The notes under the pieces: generated by a model
The model's input: the letters and a program-made list of their open reading frames with translations, nothing else
Told to the model about the DNA's origin: nothing
Databases searched by the model: none
Source of the DNA: Microbacterium kyungheense
GTDB lineage: Bacteria; Actinomycetota; Actinomycetes; Actinomycetales; Microbacteriaceae
Assembly: GCF_006783905.1 (NCBI RefSeq)
Contig: NZ_VFPE01000002.1
Location: 372,001-436,000, forward strand
Direction: 5' to 3'
DNA: 64,000 bases
Program-made: the position numbers and the translations under genes
Shown: positions 48,571 to 58,456 of the stretch, one piece after another
Layout of the letters: each line of letters starts with the position of its first letter
How positions within the stretch are numbered: position 1 is the stretch's first letter

Positions 48571-49788
48571 TCAGCCGCGTTCGAGCGCCGCGGTGCGTCG
48601 CAGCCAGGTGGTCGGATCGGCCGCGTGGTAGATCTGCTCGGACGCCTCGATGCGGTCGAGGAAGCCGCGGTAGAGGGTCGCCTGGCGCAGCGCGCCGTAG
48701 GGTGCGAGCAGCTCCAGCGCCCGCTCGGGGTCGGACCCCGGGACGGCCGTGCGCCACGCGGAGGCCCAGTGTGTCGTGAGCCGGGATGCCGCGGCCGCCG
48801 GCATCCGCTCCATGAAGGCCGCGTGATCCAGCAGGGGGTGTCCGATGCCGCTGTCGCCCCAGTCCAGCAGGATCAGGCGGTCGTCGTCGCCGCGCAGATT
48901 GCCCGGGTGGAAGTCGCCGTGCACGAGAGTGTCGGGCAGCCCGCAGGCCGCGAGGTCGGCGTGCAGACGCGGCAGCCGGGCGATGAGGCCGGCGACGGAA
49001 GCCCGATCGCCCGCGTCGACGTCGTCGGCGAGAGCGAGGGTGCGCTCGGCCGCCGGCGTGAGCGACGTGGGGGTCCAGTGCGGCATCGGCGGCAGCGTCG
49101 ACGGGTCGACGGACGACTGGATGCCGACGAGCAGGTCGATCATCCGGCGTGCGGTGTCGGCCGCCGCGCCGTAGCGGTCGTCGCCGGGCACGTCGGCCAG
49201 CAGGACGGCGTCGTCCGTCCGGGCGAGGAGACGCGGCACCGCGAACGCCTGGAGCCGCTCGAGCACCGCACCCTCGTGCGCGAAGAACGGCGGGACGGCC
49301 TTGAGCCAGACGATCCCGATGTCGGTGGGCAGCCGCCACAGTGCCGAGAGGTTCCACGTCCGCGTCTGCTCGGGCTCGCCGGTGACGGCGATGCCCTCGG
49401 CGGCGAGCGCGGCCTGCGCCCACACCAGGTACCGGCTCGGGCCGCCGGGCTTCGCCCACGCCATGCGCAGGCGCGCATCGGCGATGAGCGCGGCATCACC
49501 GTCGTACAGCGCGAGGTTCGGCCGCTCGGGGACCTCGGCGACGTACACGACCTCTTCCGGCCGCCCGCCGTCGCGCGGCGTCACGCGCGCGAGCCGCAGC
49601 AGCGTCGGCGTGATCCCGAGCGCGCCGCGGGCCGCGGTGATGACCGCGGGCGCCTCGCGCCAGTCCCCGTCCTGGTCGGACCCCGCGTCCGCGTCGGGCG
49701 AGAGGGTGAACGGCGCCGTCACCCCGAGCGGCGTGCCGCCGGGGAGCACCAGCACCAGCCGGACCGAGAGCCCGGCGGCTGTGCTCAC
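48571..49788 (-). CDS. APH-fold phosphotransferase linked to ppc
   Basis: 405-residue protein with an N-terminal strand-rich region (1-130, partly Nudix-like in composition) and an APH-type kinase domain in the C-terminal half. The latter has TLVHGDFHPGNLRGDDDRLILLDWGDSGIGHPLLDHAAFM, with the catalytic HGD-x4-N and the metal-binding LLDWGD. Its natural substrate is unknown. The GTG start is four bases downstream of the ppc stop on the same strand, so it is probably translated together with phosphoenolpyruvate carboxylase; a role in regulating or complementing that step is an inference with no direct support. Confidence 0.75.
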   Translation of the reverse strand: MSTAAGLSVRLVLVLPGGTPLGVTAPFTLSPDADAGSDQDGDWREAPAVITAARGALGITPTLLRLARVTPRDGGRPEEVVYVAEVPERPNLALYDGDAALIADARLRMAWAKPGGPSRYLVWAQAALAAEGIAVTGEPEQTRTWNLSALWRLPTDIGIVWLKAVPPFFAHEGAVLERLQAFAVPRLLARTDDAVLLADVPGDDRYGAAADTARRMIDLLVGIQSSVDPSTLPPMPHWTPTSLTPAAERTLALADDVDAGDRASVAGLIARLPRLHADLAACGLPDTLVHGDFHPGNLRGDDDRLILLDWGDSGIGHPLLDHAAFMERMPAAAASRLTTHWASAWRTAVPGSDPERALELLAPYGALRQATLYRGFLDRIEASEQIYHAADPTTWLRRTAALERG

Positions 49789-49792
49789 CGGC

Positions 49793-52465
49793 TCACCCGG
49801 TGTTCTGCAGGCCGGCCGCGACGCCCGACACCGACAGCAGCAGCAGGCGCTGCAGCTCCGGATCGACGGGCGCGTCCTGCGGCGCCTCGCGCAGGGCGCG
49901 GAGGGCGCGCAGCTGCAGCAGCGACAGCGCGTCGACGTACGGGCTGCGCATCTTGACGGCGCGCTGCAGCACCGGCTTGTTGCCGAGCAGCTCGGTGCCG
50001 CCGGTGACGCGGATCACCCAGTCGCGGGTGAGCTGCATCTCGTCGCGCACCAGGGCGGCGAGGTCGTCGCGGTCGCCCAGCTCGAGGTAGTGGCGTGCGA
50101 TGCGGTCGTCGGTCTTGGCGAGGCTCATGGCGACGTTGTCGATGAGCGTGCGCAGCAGCGGCCACTCCTGGTAGGCCCGCTGCAGCAGCGCCTCGTCGCC
50201 GACGGTCTCCAGCGCCGTGCCCAGGCCGAACCAGCCGGCCAGGTTGATGCGTGCCTGTGTCCACGCGAACACCCACGGGATCGCCCGCAGGTCTTCGAGC
50301 GACTCGACCGACAGGCCGCGCCGGGCCGGGCGCGAGCCGAGCGCGAGCAGCCCGATCTCTTCCATCGGCGTGACGCGGGCGAACCACGGCGCGAAGCCGG
50401 GCGCCTTCACGAGCGAGAAGAAGCGCTCGCGCGAGGCGGTGTCCATCGTCGCGGCGACGTCGGCGTACCTCTCGGCGGCAGCGCGGTTGCGCTCCTCGTT
50501 GGAGGGCGCCGAGGCGAGCAGGATCGCCGCGGCGACCTGGTCGATGTGACGGATCGCGATGGCGGGATCGCCGTAGCGGGCGAAGATGACCTCGCCCTGC
50601 TCGGTGAGCTTGAAACGGCCGTCGACCGAGTGCGGCGGCTGCGCGAGGATCGCCGAGTTGGCGGGACCGCCGCCGCGCCCCAGGGCGCCGCCACGGCCGT
50701 GGAAGAGCGTCAGCTCGATGCGGTTCTCGTCGGCCCACGCGGCGATCTCGGCCTGAGCCTGGTACAGCGCGAGGTTCGCGGCGACCGGGCCCACGTCCTT
50801 CGACGAGTCCGAGTAGCCGAGCATGACCTCCAGCCGGCGCCCGGTCGCGTCCAGGCGCGCGGCGAACTCGGGATGGTCGACGATCTCGGCGAGGATGCGC
50901 GGGGCGGCCTGCAGGTCTGCGAAGGTCTCGAACAGCGGGATGACGTCGAGCACGGGCGGCGTGCCCTCGGGCCCGACCGCGAAGCGGGCGAGCTTGTGCA
51001 CGTTGGCGAGGTCGTCCGCGGACTGTGTGAACGAGACGATGTACCGGCCGGCGGCACGCGGCCCGTAGCGCTCCTGCAGGAAGGCGATCGTGCGGATGAC
51101 GTCGAGCACCTCTTCGGCCAGCTCGCTGCGCGGTGCGCCCGACTCCAGCTCGGCGAGCACCTTGGCGTGCACCGCGGAGTGCTGACGGACCTCCAGCTCG
51201 GTCAGATGGAAGCCGTACGTCTCGACCTGCCACAGCAGCTGCTGCAGGTGCCCGTACGCCTGCCGGGGCGCCCGCGCCTGCACGAGCGAGTCCTGCACCG
51301 TCCGCAGGTCGGCGAGCAGGTGCTCGGGGTCGCGGTACGCGAGGTCGGCGTTGCGCTTGCGGGTCGCATCGATCTTGCGCGCGATGAGCAGCATGATGCG
51401 ACGGTGCGGCTCGTCGGGCGAGCGCTTGGCGATGTCTTTCGCGGCGTCCTCGTCGGCCGCGCGCAGGCGCTGCCACAGCGCGACGACGGCCTCGCTCGGG
51501 GGCGTCGTCGCCGCATCGAGGGTGAGGGTGCGGCCGATGCGGCTGGCGGTGTGCTCGAGACCGAGCAGGACGTGCTCGCTGGCGATGGCCGACGCCTTGC
51601 GGGTGACGGATGCCGTCACGAACGGGTTGCCGTCGCGGTCGCCGCCGACCCACGAGCCCACGCGCACGAAGGGGCGCACGATGGGGGCCTTGCCGCCGGC
51701 ATCCAGCCCCTGCAGGGCGTCGTCGATGCGGCGGTAGACGTGCGGGACGGCGGTGTAGAGCGTGTCGTCGAAGACGGCCATGACCGCGCGCACCTCGTCC
51801 GTCGGCGACGGCTTCTCGGGGCGCAGCGGCGCGGTGCGCCACAGTGTGTCGATCTCTTCGAGCATGCGCCGCTCCGCGCGGCGCTCGTCGGCGCCGCCGC
51901 TCTGGGCGAGGTCGTGCTCGCCGAGCAGGGCGGCGAGGCGCCGGATGCTGGTGGACACCGCGCGGCGGCGCGCCTCGGTGGGGTGCGCCGTGAAGACGGG
52001 GTGGAACCGCATGTTCTGCAGGTGCTGCAGCGCGGCCTCGTCGCCCACCTCGGCGGCCAGGCGCGCGTACGCCGAGGCGACGGTGTCGGCTGCCTCGCCG
52101 CGCTCGGGGCGGCCGTTGCGCTCACGGAGCACCCGCACGCGCTGGTGCTCCTCCGCGAGATTGACGAGGTGGAAGTAGGCGGTGAACGCGCGGGCGACCT
52201 CGTCCGCCCGCGCGACGGTGAACGAGTCCGCGATCGCGGCGGCACGCGCGAACGCCTCGGGCGTCTCGTCGGTGTACGCCTGGATCGTCGCGGTGCGCAG
52301 ACGCTCGACGTCCTCGTACAGGCCCTCGGAGCCGCTCTCGCGGAGCACCTGGCCGAGGAGCGTCCCCAGCAGGCGCACGTCGCCGCGCATGCTCTCGGGA
52401 ATGCCCTGTTCCGCCTCGAATCGCCCGACGAGGTCGATCGCTTCGGTGTTGGTGAGTTCGCGCAT
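49793..52465 (-). CDS. ppc: phosphoenolpyruvate carboxylase
   Basis: 890-residue anaplerotic enzyme that carboxylates phosphoenolpyruvate with bicarbonate to oxaloacetate. All signatures are present: VFTAHPTEARRR (~158-169, catalytic His), GSWVGGDRDGNPFV, ITVEVRQHSAVH-type region (LTELEVRQHSAVH), MLGYSDSSKD, FHGRGGALGRGGGP (~585) and the terminal QNTG tetrapeptide. The ATG is 6 nt after TAGCCT on the minus strand (52472-52477), suggesting a leaderless message. It is divergent from nhaA and followed by a coupled APH-fold protein gene. Confidence 0.96.
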   Translation of the reverse strand: MRELTNTEAIDLVGRFEAEQGIPESMRGDVRLLGTLLGQVLRESGSEGLYEDVERLRTATIQAYTDETPEAFARAAAIADSFTVARADEVARAFTAYFHLVNLAEEHQRVRVLRERNGRPERGEAADTVASAYARLAAEVGDEAALQHLQNMRFHPVFTAHPTEARRRAVSTSIRRLAALLGEHDLAQSGGADERRAERRMLEEIDTLWRTAPLRPEKPSPTDEVRAVMAVFDDTLYTAVPHVYRRIDDALQGLDAGGKAPIVRPFVRVGSWVGGDRDGNPFVTASVTRKASAIASEHVLLGLEHTASRIGRTLTLDAATTPPSEAVVALWQRLRAADEDAAKDIAKRSPDEPHRRIMLLIARKIDATRKRNADLAYRDPEHLLADLRTVQDSLVQARAPRQAYGHLQQLLWQVETYGFHLTELEVRQHSAVHAKVLAELESGAPRSELAEEVLDVIRTIAFLQERYGPRAAGRYIVSFTQSADDLANVHKLARFAVGPEGTPPVLDVIPLFETFADLQAAPRILAEIVDHPEFAARLDATGRRLEVMLGYSDSSKDVGPVAANLALYQAQAEIAAWADENRIELTLFHGRGGALGRGGGPANSAILAQPPHSVDGRFKLTEQGEVIFARYGDPAIAIRHIDQVAAAILLASAPSNEERNRAAAERYADVAATMDTASRERFFSLVKAPGFAPWFARVTPMEEIGLLALGSRPARRGLSVESLEDLRAIPWVFAWTQARINLAGWFGLGTALETVGDEALLQRAYQEWPLLRTLIDNVAMSLAKTDDRIARHYLELGDRDDLAALVRDEMQLTRDWVIRVTGGTELLGNKPVLQRAVKMRSPYVDALSLLQLRALRALREAPQDAPVDPELQRLLLLSVSGVAAGLQNTG

Positions 52466-52543
52466 CAGTCCAGGCTAACGCCGCCTCGTCGGCTCGCCGT
52501 CACGGCGGACGCTGTGTGACGACGGGAGGGGGAGCGGCCTCGG

Positions 52544-52632
52544 TAGACTGGCCCGCGGAGAGCCGGGAAGTCTGGTCGGCACGTCCTTGTCGACCGCACG
52601 CGCCGACCCGCGAACGCCCTCACGGAGGCCAG
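52544..52632 (+). promoter_or_regulatory. promoter and structured leader of nhaA
   Basis: TAGACT (52544-52549) starts a leader of about 75 nt. GCCG (52562-52565) can pair with CGGC (52577-52580), while GTCGGC (52575-52580) can instead pair with GCCGAC (52602-52607), so two folds exclude each other. Near the end, GCC (52616-52618) can pair with GGC (52627-52629), touching the GGAGG ribosome-binding site. An ion-responsive switch is possible but not shown. Confidence 0.45.
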
Positions 52633-53793
<1,161 letters not shown>

Positions 53794-54459
53794 TCCCGAC
53801 CGACCCGGATGCGCTGCGGGAGGCCGCGCTCGTGATGCGCGCGGTGCGCGACCGCTGCGTGTGGACGCAGCAGATCGACCACCGCGCGCTCGTCCCCTAC
53901 CTCGTCGAAGAGAGCGCCGAGCTCATCGACGCGGTCGAGGAGGGATCGCGCGGCGAGCTGCGCGAAGAGCTCGGAGACCTGCTGTGGCAGGTGCTGTTCC
54001 ACGCCGAGATCGCCTCGCGCGACCCCGACGAGCCGTTCGACATCGACGACGTCGCGCGCGGGCTCACCGACAAGATGGTGCGGCGGCATCCCCACGTGTT
54101 CGGCGATGCCGTGGCGACCACGCCCGAAGAGGTTCTCGTGCACTGGAACGCCGCCAAAGCCGCGGAGAAGAGCGCGCGCACGAGCGTCCTCGACGGCGTG
54201 AGCGAACGGATGCCGAGCCTCGCGCTCGCCCAGAAGCTGCTGTCGAAGGCGTCCCAGGTCGGCCTCGCTCCGGCGCCGAGCGCGCACGGCGGTGCGCCGG
54301 TGGACGAAGCCGGGCTCGGCGACGCGCTGCTCGCGCTGGTCGCCACCGCCCGCGCGAACGGCTGGGACGCGGAGCGCGCGCTCCGCGAGCGGCTGCGGCG
54401 CCTGGAGAGCGGGATCCGCGCCGCCGAAGCAGCACCGGAGGCTCTGGAAAGATAGACCC

Positions 54460-55755
54460 GTGGCATCCGTGAACCCGCCGCGCGGCATGCGCGACTTCCT
54501 CCCCGCTGACAAGGCCCGCCGCGAGGGCGTCCTCGCCGTCATCCGCGAGCGCTACCGCGCGCACGGCTTCGACGAGATCGAGACGCCGGTCATGGAGGAG
54601 TACTCCCGGCTGCACGCCGGCATCGGCGGCGACAACGAGAAGCTCGCGTACAACGTGCTCAAGCGCGGCCTCGACGCCGAAGCGATCCGCGCGGCCGCCG
54701 ACGAGCCCGCCGAGCTGACCGACCTCGGTCTGCGCTACGACCTCACCGTGCCGCTGGCGCGCTTCTACGCGAGCAACCGCGGGCAGCTGCCGTCGGTCTT
54801 CCGCTCGATCCAGATCGCCCCGGTCTGGCGTGCCGAGCGGCCGCAGAAGGGCCGCTACCGCCAGTTCGTGCAGTGCGACATCGACATCATCGGCGACGCC
54901 TCGGCGCGCGCCGAGGCCGAGCTCGCCGTCGCGACGCTCGACACCCTCGACGCGCTCGGGCTCGAGGGGGGCCGCATCCGCATCAACGACCGGCGCGTGC
55001 TGGACTGGATGCTCGACAGCTTCGGATTCGCGGCCGCCGAGCGCCCGGGTGTGCTCATCACGATCGACAAGCTCGACAAGATCGGTCCGGACGGCATCGT
55101 CGCCGAACTGCGGGAGCGGGGCGCGACGACCGCGGCGGTGGACGCGTTCGCGGCCTTCGTGCGGCGGCCGATGACGATGGAGTACAACCCCTACGGCGAG
55201 CGTCAGATCCGCAAGGCCCTTCCGTCGGGCGCACCCGACGACATCGTCGGCCACCTCATCGGCATCGGCGAGGCAGTGGCCGCAGCGCGCGGCACGGACG
55301 GCCCGCTCGGCGACATCCCGCTCGTGTTCGACCCGTTCCTCGTGCGCGGAATGGGCTACTACACCGGCACGATCTTCGAGCTCGCCCACCCGTCGGTCGA
55401 CTACTCCCTGGGCGGCGGCGGCCGGTACGACGGCATGATCGGGCGCTTCCTCGGGCAGGACGTCCCGGCTGTGGGCTTCTCCATCGGCTTCGAGCGCATC
55501 GTCGATCTCGTCTCCGAGCGTGCGGACGCGGCCGCTCACGCGATCGTGCTGGTCCACGACCGCGACGTGCCCGAGTCCGAACTGCTGGCGGTCAAGGCCG
55601 CTCTGGTGCGCCAGGGTTCGCGGGTGCGCCTGGAGCACCGCACCAAGAACCTCAAGGCGCTGCTGGAGCGCGCGGCGGCCGACGGCTACACCTCGTTCGC
55701 CACCGTGAGTGCCGGAACCGCGGCGGAGGGGCTCGAGGTCAAGCCGCTCGCCTGA
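54460..55755 (+). CDS. hisS: histidyl-tRNA synthetase
   Basis: 431-residue class II aminoacyl-tRNA synthetase for histidine. Motif 1 is in MRDFLPADKARREG...ERYRAHGFDEIETPVMEEY, motif 2 in FRSIQIAPVWRAERPQKGRYRQFVQCDIDIIG, the His-specific loop in VRGMGYYTGTIFELAHPS, and motif 3 in AVGFSIGFERIVDLV. The anticodon-binding domain (~330-431, AIVLVHDRDVPESELLAVKAALVRQGSRVRLEHRTKNLKALL) is complete. GTG at 54460 or 54469 may start it; the first is 6 nt after AAAGAT and gives MASVNPPRGM. It begins 5 nt after mazG. The operators of the next operon begin right after its stop. Confidence 0.94.
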   Translation: MASVNPPRGMRDFLPADKARREGVLAVIRERYRAHGFDEIETPVMEEYSRLHAGIGGDNEKLAYNVLKRGLDAEAIRAAADEPAELTDLGLRYDLTVPLARFYASNRGQLPSVFRSIQIAPVWRAERPQKGRYRQFVQCDIDIIGDASARAEAELAVATLDTLDALGLEGGRIRINDRRVLDWMLDSFGFAAAERPGVLITIDKLDKIGPDGIVAELRERGATTAAVDAFAAFVRRPMTMEYNPYGERQIRKALPSGAPDDIVGHLIGIGEAVAAARGTDGPLGDIPLVFDPFLVRGMGYYTGTIFELAHPSVDYSLGGGGRYDGMIGRFLGQDVPAVGFSIGFERIVDLVSERADAAAHAIVLVHDRDVPESELLAVKAALVRQGSRVRLEHRTKNLKALLERAAADGYTSFATVSAGTAAEGLEVKPLA

Positions 55756-55804
55756 TGTCAAGCATTGGTTGACAGTCCAGAGATGTCAATGCTACGTTGA
55801 CAGC
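55756..55804 (+). promoter_or_regulatory. tandem TGTCAA-N7-TTGACA operators over a leaderless promoter
   Basis: Two 19-bp perfect inverted repeats lie at 55756-55774 and 55784-55802, each tgtcaa-7 nt-ttgaca, centres 28 bp apart. The right arm of the first is a consensus -35 (TTGACA, 55769-55774). After 18 nt comes TACGTT (55793-55798), inside the second repeat, and the ATG follows after 6 nt. A dimeric repressor on both sites would fully block RNA polymerase. The array touches the hisS stop on one side and the start codon on the other. Confidence 0.8.
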
Positions 55805-56086
55805 ATGAGCACCCCACGCACCCTTCATGCCAGTTCCTCAGCGCGCGTCTTCGGCGGCGTCATCGGCGGCGCCGTCGGCGTGATCGTCGCCGGCCTCGTC
55901 GTCCTCGTCCTCGGCGTCGGGCTCGACTGGGGCGGCGTCGGGGGTGGGGCGGCGATGGGCGTCGGCGTGGGCCTGGTCGCCATCGGCATGTACGTCTGGG
56001 GCTACGCGAACGGCCTGCGCAAGGCCGGGCGCGGCGCCACCGCGCCCGGGGGCGCGTGGCTTCCGAGCCGCGACGGTCAGGAGTGA
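55805..56086 (+). CDS. small two-helix membrane protein
   Basis: 93-residue protein. A polar N terminus (1-14) is followed by two Gly/Val-rich hydrophobic helices (~15-37, VFGGVIGGAVGVIVAGLVVLVLGVG; ~43-66, GGAAMGVGVGLVAIGMYVWGYA) and a basic, disordered tail (GLRKAGRGATAPGGAWLPSRDGQE). Function is unknown. It is expressed from the operator-covered leaderless promoter and overlaps the next gene, a putative DNA-binding protein, by GTGA. The pair is probably an autoregulated membrane-linked cassette. Confidence 0.7.
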   Translation: MSTPRTLHASSSARVFGGVIGGAVGVIVAGLVVLVLGVGLDWGGVGGGAAMGVGVGLVAIGMYVWGYANGLRKAGRGATAPGGAWLPSRDGQE

Positions 56087-56622
56087 GCGACCTCTCCGAC
56101 GTGGTCGGGCGGGCGGTGCTGGCCGACGCCGGCATCTCCGCCGAGGATCGGCTGACCGACGCCGACCACCTCGCGCTCATCGCCGCCGGAGCTCGCGCCG
56201 AGGGCGAGGTGCGCGAGCTGCTCCAGCGTGCCGTGACAGCCGCCCGCGCCGGCGGCGTCAGCTGGGCCCGCATCGGCGGCGAACTCGGCATGACGCGCCA
56301 GGCCGCGCAGCAGCGCTTCGGATCGGGTGCGCCGCCGGCACGCGATGCCGCGCCGGACGACGAGCGATGGCTCGGACCGGTGACCGCCTTCGACGAGATG
56401 GCCGAGCTGGAGCTGGCTGGTCAGGCGGGGTGGCACACCGTGGAGGCCGACGTGCTCTCGCACCGCATGGTCCGCACCGACACCCAATGGGAGCATCGCC
56501 GCATCCTGTGGCGGTCCTCGCTCGCGGCGGAGACCGCCGACGGCTGGGAGGTGGGGTGTCGCGCATTCCCGTGGATCTACCTGGTGCGCGACCGCGGCAT
56601 CCCTCCCGTCACCGCCGGCTGA
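56083..56622 (+). CDS. putative HTH regulator with unknown C-terminal domain
   Basis: 179-residue protein with an internal helix-turn-helix (residues ~59-79, VSWARIGGELGMTRQAAQQRFG) whose TRQAAQQRF recognition helix resembles that of small actinobacterial regulators often joined to Clp-N domains. The N-terminal 50 residues form helices (EGEVRELLQRAVTAARAGG). The C-terminal half (~95-179, WLGPVTAFDEMAELELAGQAGWHTVEADVLSHRMV...) is a folded domain I do not recognise and might be a sensor. It is coupled to the small membrane protein. It is the best candidate for the factor that binds the TGTCAA/TTGACA repeats upstream. Its end overlaps the convergent permease by 14 nt. Confidence 0.68.
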   Translation: MSDLSDVVGRAVLADAGISAEDRLTDADHLALIAAGARAEGEVRELLQRAVTAARAGGVSWARIGGELGMTRQAAQQRFGSGAPPARDAAPDDERWLGPVTAFDEMAELELAGQAGWHTVEADVLSHRMVRTDTQWEHRRILWRSSLAAETADGWEVGCRAFPWIYLVRDRGIPPVTAG

Positions 56623-57862
56623 TGCTCCGCAGGCGCACGAGCCGGTAGCAGACCCCGATGGCGACGACGGCCACACCCGCCACGACAGCAGGCCAGGGGA
56701 GGGTGGCTGCCAGGACGAGGCATCCGATCCCTCCGATCACCTGCAGGGCCGGCGGGTACCGCCGCGCGGCGCCCCGCTGCCGGAACGCGGCGACGTTCGC
56801 GACGAAGTAGTACAGCAGCACGCCGAACGACGAGAAGCCGATCGCCCCCCGCAGATCGACCGTTGCGACCAGTGCGACGACGATCGCGCCGACGGCGAGC
56901 TCTGCGCGCAGCGGGACCTGTCGTCCGGGATGCACGCGGTCGAGGAACGTCGGCAGGTCGCGCTCGCGGGCCATCGCGAACGCCGTGCGGCTCACGCCGG
57001 CGATGAGGGCGAGCAGGGCCCCCAGCGACCCGGCGGCCGCGCCGACCCGCACGACCACCCCGATCCACGCCCAGCCGGAGCGCGCGGCGGCCTCGGCGAC
57101 CGGCTCCGTCGATGCCGCGACCCCCGCGGGTCCGAGGGCGGTGAGCACCGCCACGGCGACGACGGCGTACACGGCCAGGGCGATGAGGAACGCCACCACG
57201 ATCGCGCGGGGGATCACGCGGCGCGGATCCCGCACCTCCTCGCCCATCGTGGCGATGCGCGCATACCCGGCGAAGGCGAAGAATAGCAGTCCCGCCGACT
57301 GCAGGATGCCGTAGGCGCCGCCCGTCCACAGCGACGCGACGGTGACCGGGTCGGCGGCAGCGCCGCCGGCGAACGCGGCGGTGACAGCCGCGGCCAGGGC
57401 GCCCAGGGTGATCACGACGATCACGCGTGCTGCGCCCGCCGTGCGGGTGACGCCGAACGCGTTCACCGCCGTCAGCGCCGCGACGGCCGTGACGGCGACG
57501 GGACGCTCCCAGCCGGCGGGCGCCGCATAGGCGGCGAACGTCAGCGCCATCGCCGCACAGCTGGCGATCTTGCCGACGACGAACCCCCAGCCGGCGATGA
57601 ACCCCCACCACGGACCGAGCTCGGCGCGGCCGTAGGCGTACGTGCCGCCGGACGTCGGGTGCGCCGCGGCGAGCTGCGCCGACGAGGTCGCGTTGCCGAA
57701 GGCGACGAGGGCCGCGATCGCGAGGCCGACGAGCAGGCCCGTGCCGGCGGCATCCGCGGCCGGCGCCCACACGGCGAACACGCCGGCGCCGATCATCGAC
57801 CCGAGACCGATGAACACCGCGTCGCCGAGGCCCAGGCGGCGCTGCAGGGAGGGGATGGTCAC
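56609..57862 (-). CDS. APC-superfamily amino acid permease
   Basis: 417-residue transporter of the amino acid-polyamine-organocation superfamily. The start LGLGDAVFIGLGSMIGAGVFAVWAPA is the TM1 unwound signature (GSMIGAGVF). HPTSGGTYAYGRAELGPWWGFIAGWGF is the TM2-3 signature, and FFAFAGYARIATMGEEVRDPRRVIPRAIV the TM6-7 one. About 12 helices are expected. The GTG start is supported by a TAATGT box 7 nt upstream on the minus strand (57870-57875). Substrate is unknown but probably an amino acid. It is convergent with the HTH cassette. Confidence 0.88.
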   Translation of the reverse strand: MTIPSLQRRLGLGDAVFIGLGSMIGAGVFAVWAPAADAAGTGLLVGLAIAALVAFGNATSSAQLAAAHPTSGGTYAYGRAELGPWWGFIAGWGFVVGKIASCAAMALTFAAYAAPAGWERPVAVTAVAALTAVNAFGVTRTAGAARVIVVITLGALAAAVTAAFAGGAAADPVTVASLWTGGAYGILQSAGLLFFAFAGYARIATMGEEVRDPRRVIPRAIVVAFLIALAVYAVVAVAVLTALGPAGVAASTEPVAEAAARSGWAWIGVVVRVGAAAGSLGALLALIAGVSRTAFAMARERDLPTFLDRVHPGRQVPLRAELAVGAIVVALVATVDLRGAIGFSSFGVLLYYFVANVAAFRQRGAARRYPPALQVIGGIGCLVLAATLPWPAVVAGVAVVAIGVCYRLVRLRSISRR

Positions 57863-57941
57863 GGGCGGAACATTAGCGCCCCGCGGCGAACGGGTCCCGC
57901 ACCTCTCGCGCCGGAGGCGCCCGGTCGGACAGGATGGTCGC

Positions 57942-58385
57942 ATGACGCTGCAGATCCACACGGTGCTCGTGCCGTTCGGCCCCGCGACGGCGATCGAGCT
58001 GACCGACGCCCAGGTCGACGCGCTCGGCGGCGGCAAGCGCGCCGCCGTCGTCGTCGGCATCGGCGGGAACACCGCGCGGGTGCGATTGGCCGTCATGGAC
58101 GGCAAGAACGTCATCGGACTGTCCAAGGCGGTGCGCGGACAGCTGGGCGTCGACATCGGCGACGAGGTCGACGCCACGGTGGCCCTGGACACCGCGGAGC
58201 GCGAGGTGGAGGTTCCCGATGACCTCGCCGCGGCGCTCGCCGCAGACCCGAGGGCGCGGGCCGCCTTCGACGCGCTGTCGTTCAGCCGCCGCAAGGAGCT
58301 CGCGCGCGGGGTCGCCGAGGCCAAGCGCCCCGAGACCCGCGAACGCCGTGTCGCTGCGGCCGTCGAGGAGCTCACCGCCTCCTGA
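57942..58385 (+). CDS. DUF1905 and YdeI-type bacteriocin-protection domain protein
   Basis: 147-residue protein with two small domains. The first (~1-90, VLVPFGPATAIELTDAQVDALGGGKRAAVVVGIGGNTARVRLAVMDGKNVIGLSKAVRGQLGVDIGDEVDATVAL) is the DUF1905 beta barrel. The second (~100-147, AAFDALSFSRRKELARGVAEAKRPETRERRV) matches the C-terminal YdeI/OmpD-associated motif SRRKELARxVxEAKRPETRxRR. The function is unknown; YdeI homologues have been linked with resistance to cationic peptides. The ATG is 6 nt after CAGGAT (57930-57935), so it may be leaderless and it is divergent from the permease. Confidence 0.85.
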   Translation: MTLQIHTVLVPFGPATAIELTDAQVDALGGGKRAAVVVGIGGNTARVRLAVMDGKNVIGLSKAVRGQLGVDIGDEVDATVALDTAEREVEVPDDLAAALAADPRARAAFDALSFSRRKELARGVAEAKRPETRERRVAAAVEELTAS

Positions 58386-58456
58386 CCGCCGCCCGGGCCA
58401 CCGGACGGTCACCGGCGTGACGGCATCCGTTCACGCGCGTGGGGTGGCATGGTGGC

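Noticed and set aside
49301..52519. 1072-codon plus-strand frame opposite ppc
   Set aside because: Pure shadow of ppc; no recognisable domains, and ppc motifs are complete on the other strand.
52556..52632. Cobalamin or other known riboswitch in the nhaA leader
   Set aside because: A GGGAA-like stretch recalls conserved boxes, but no core of a known class can be aligned; only the alternative pairing is reported.
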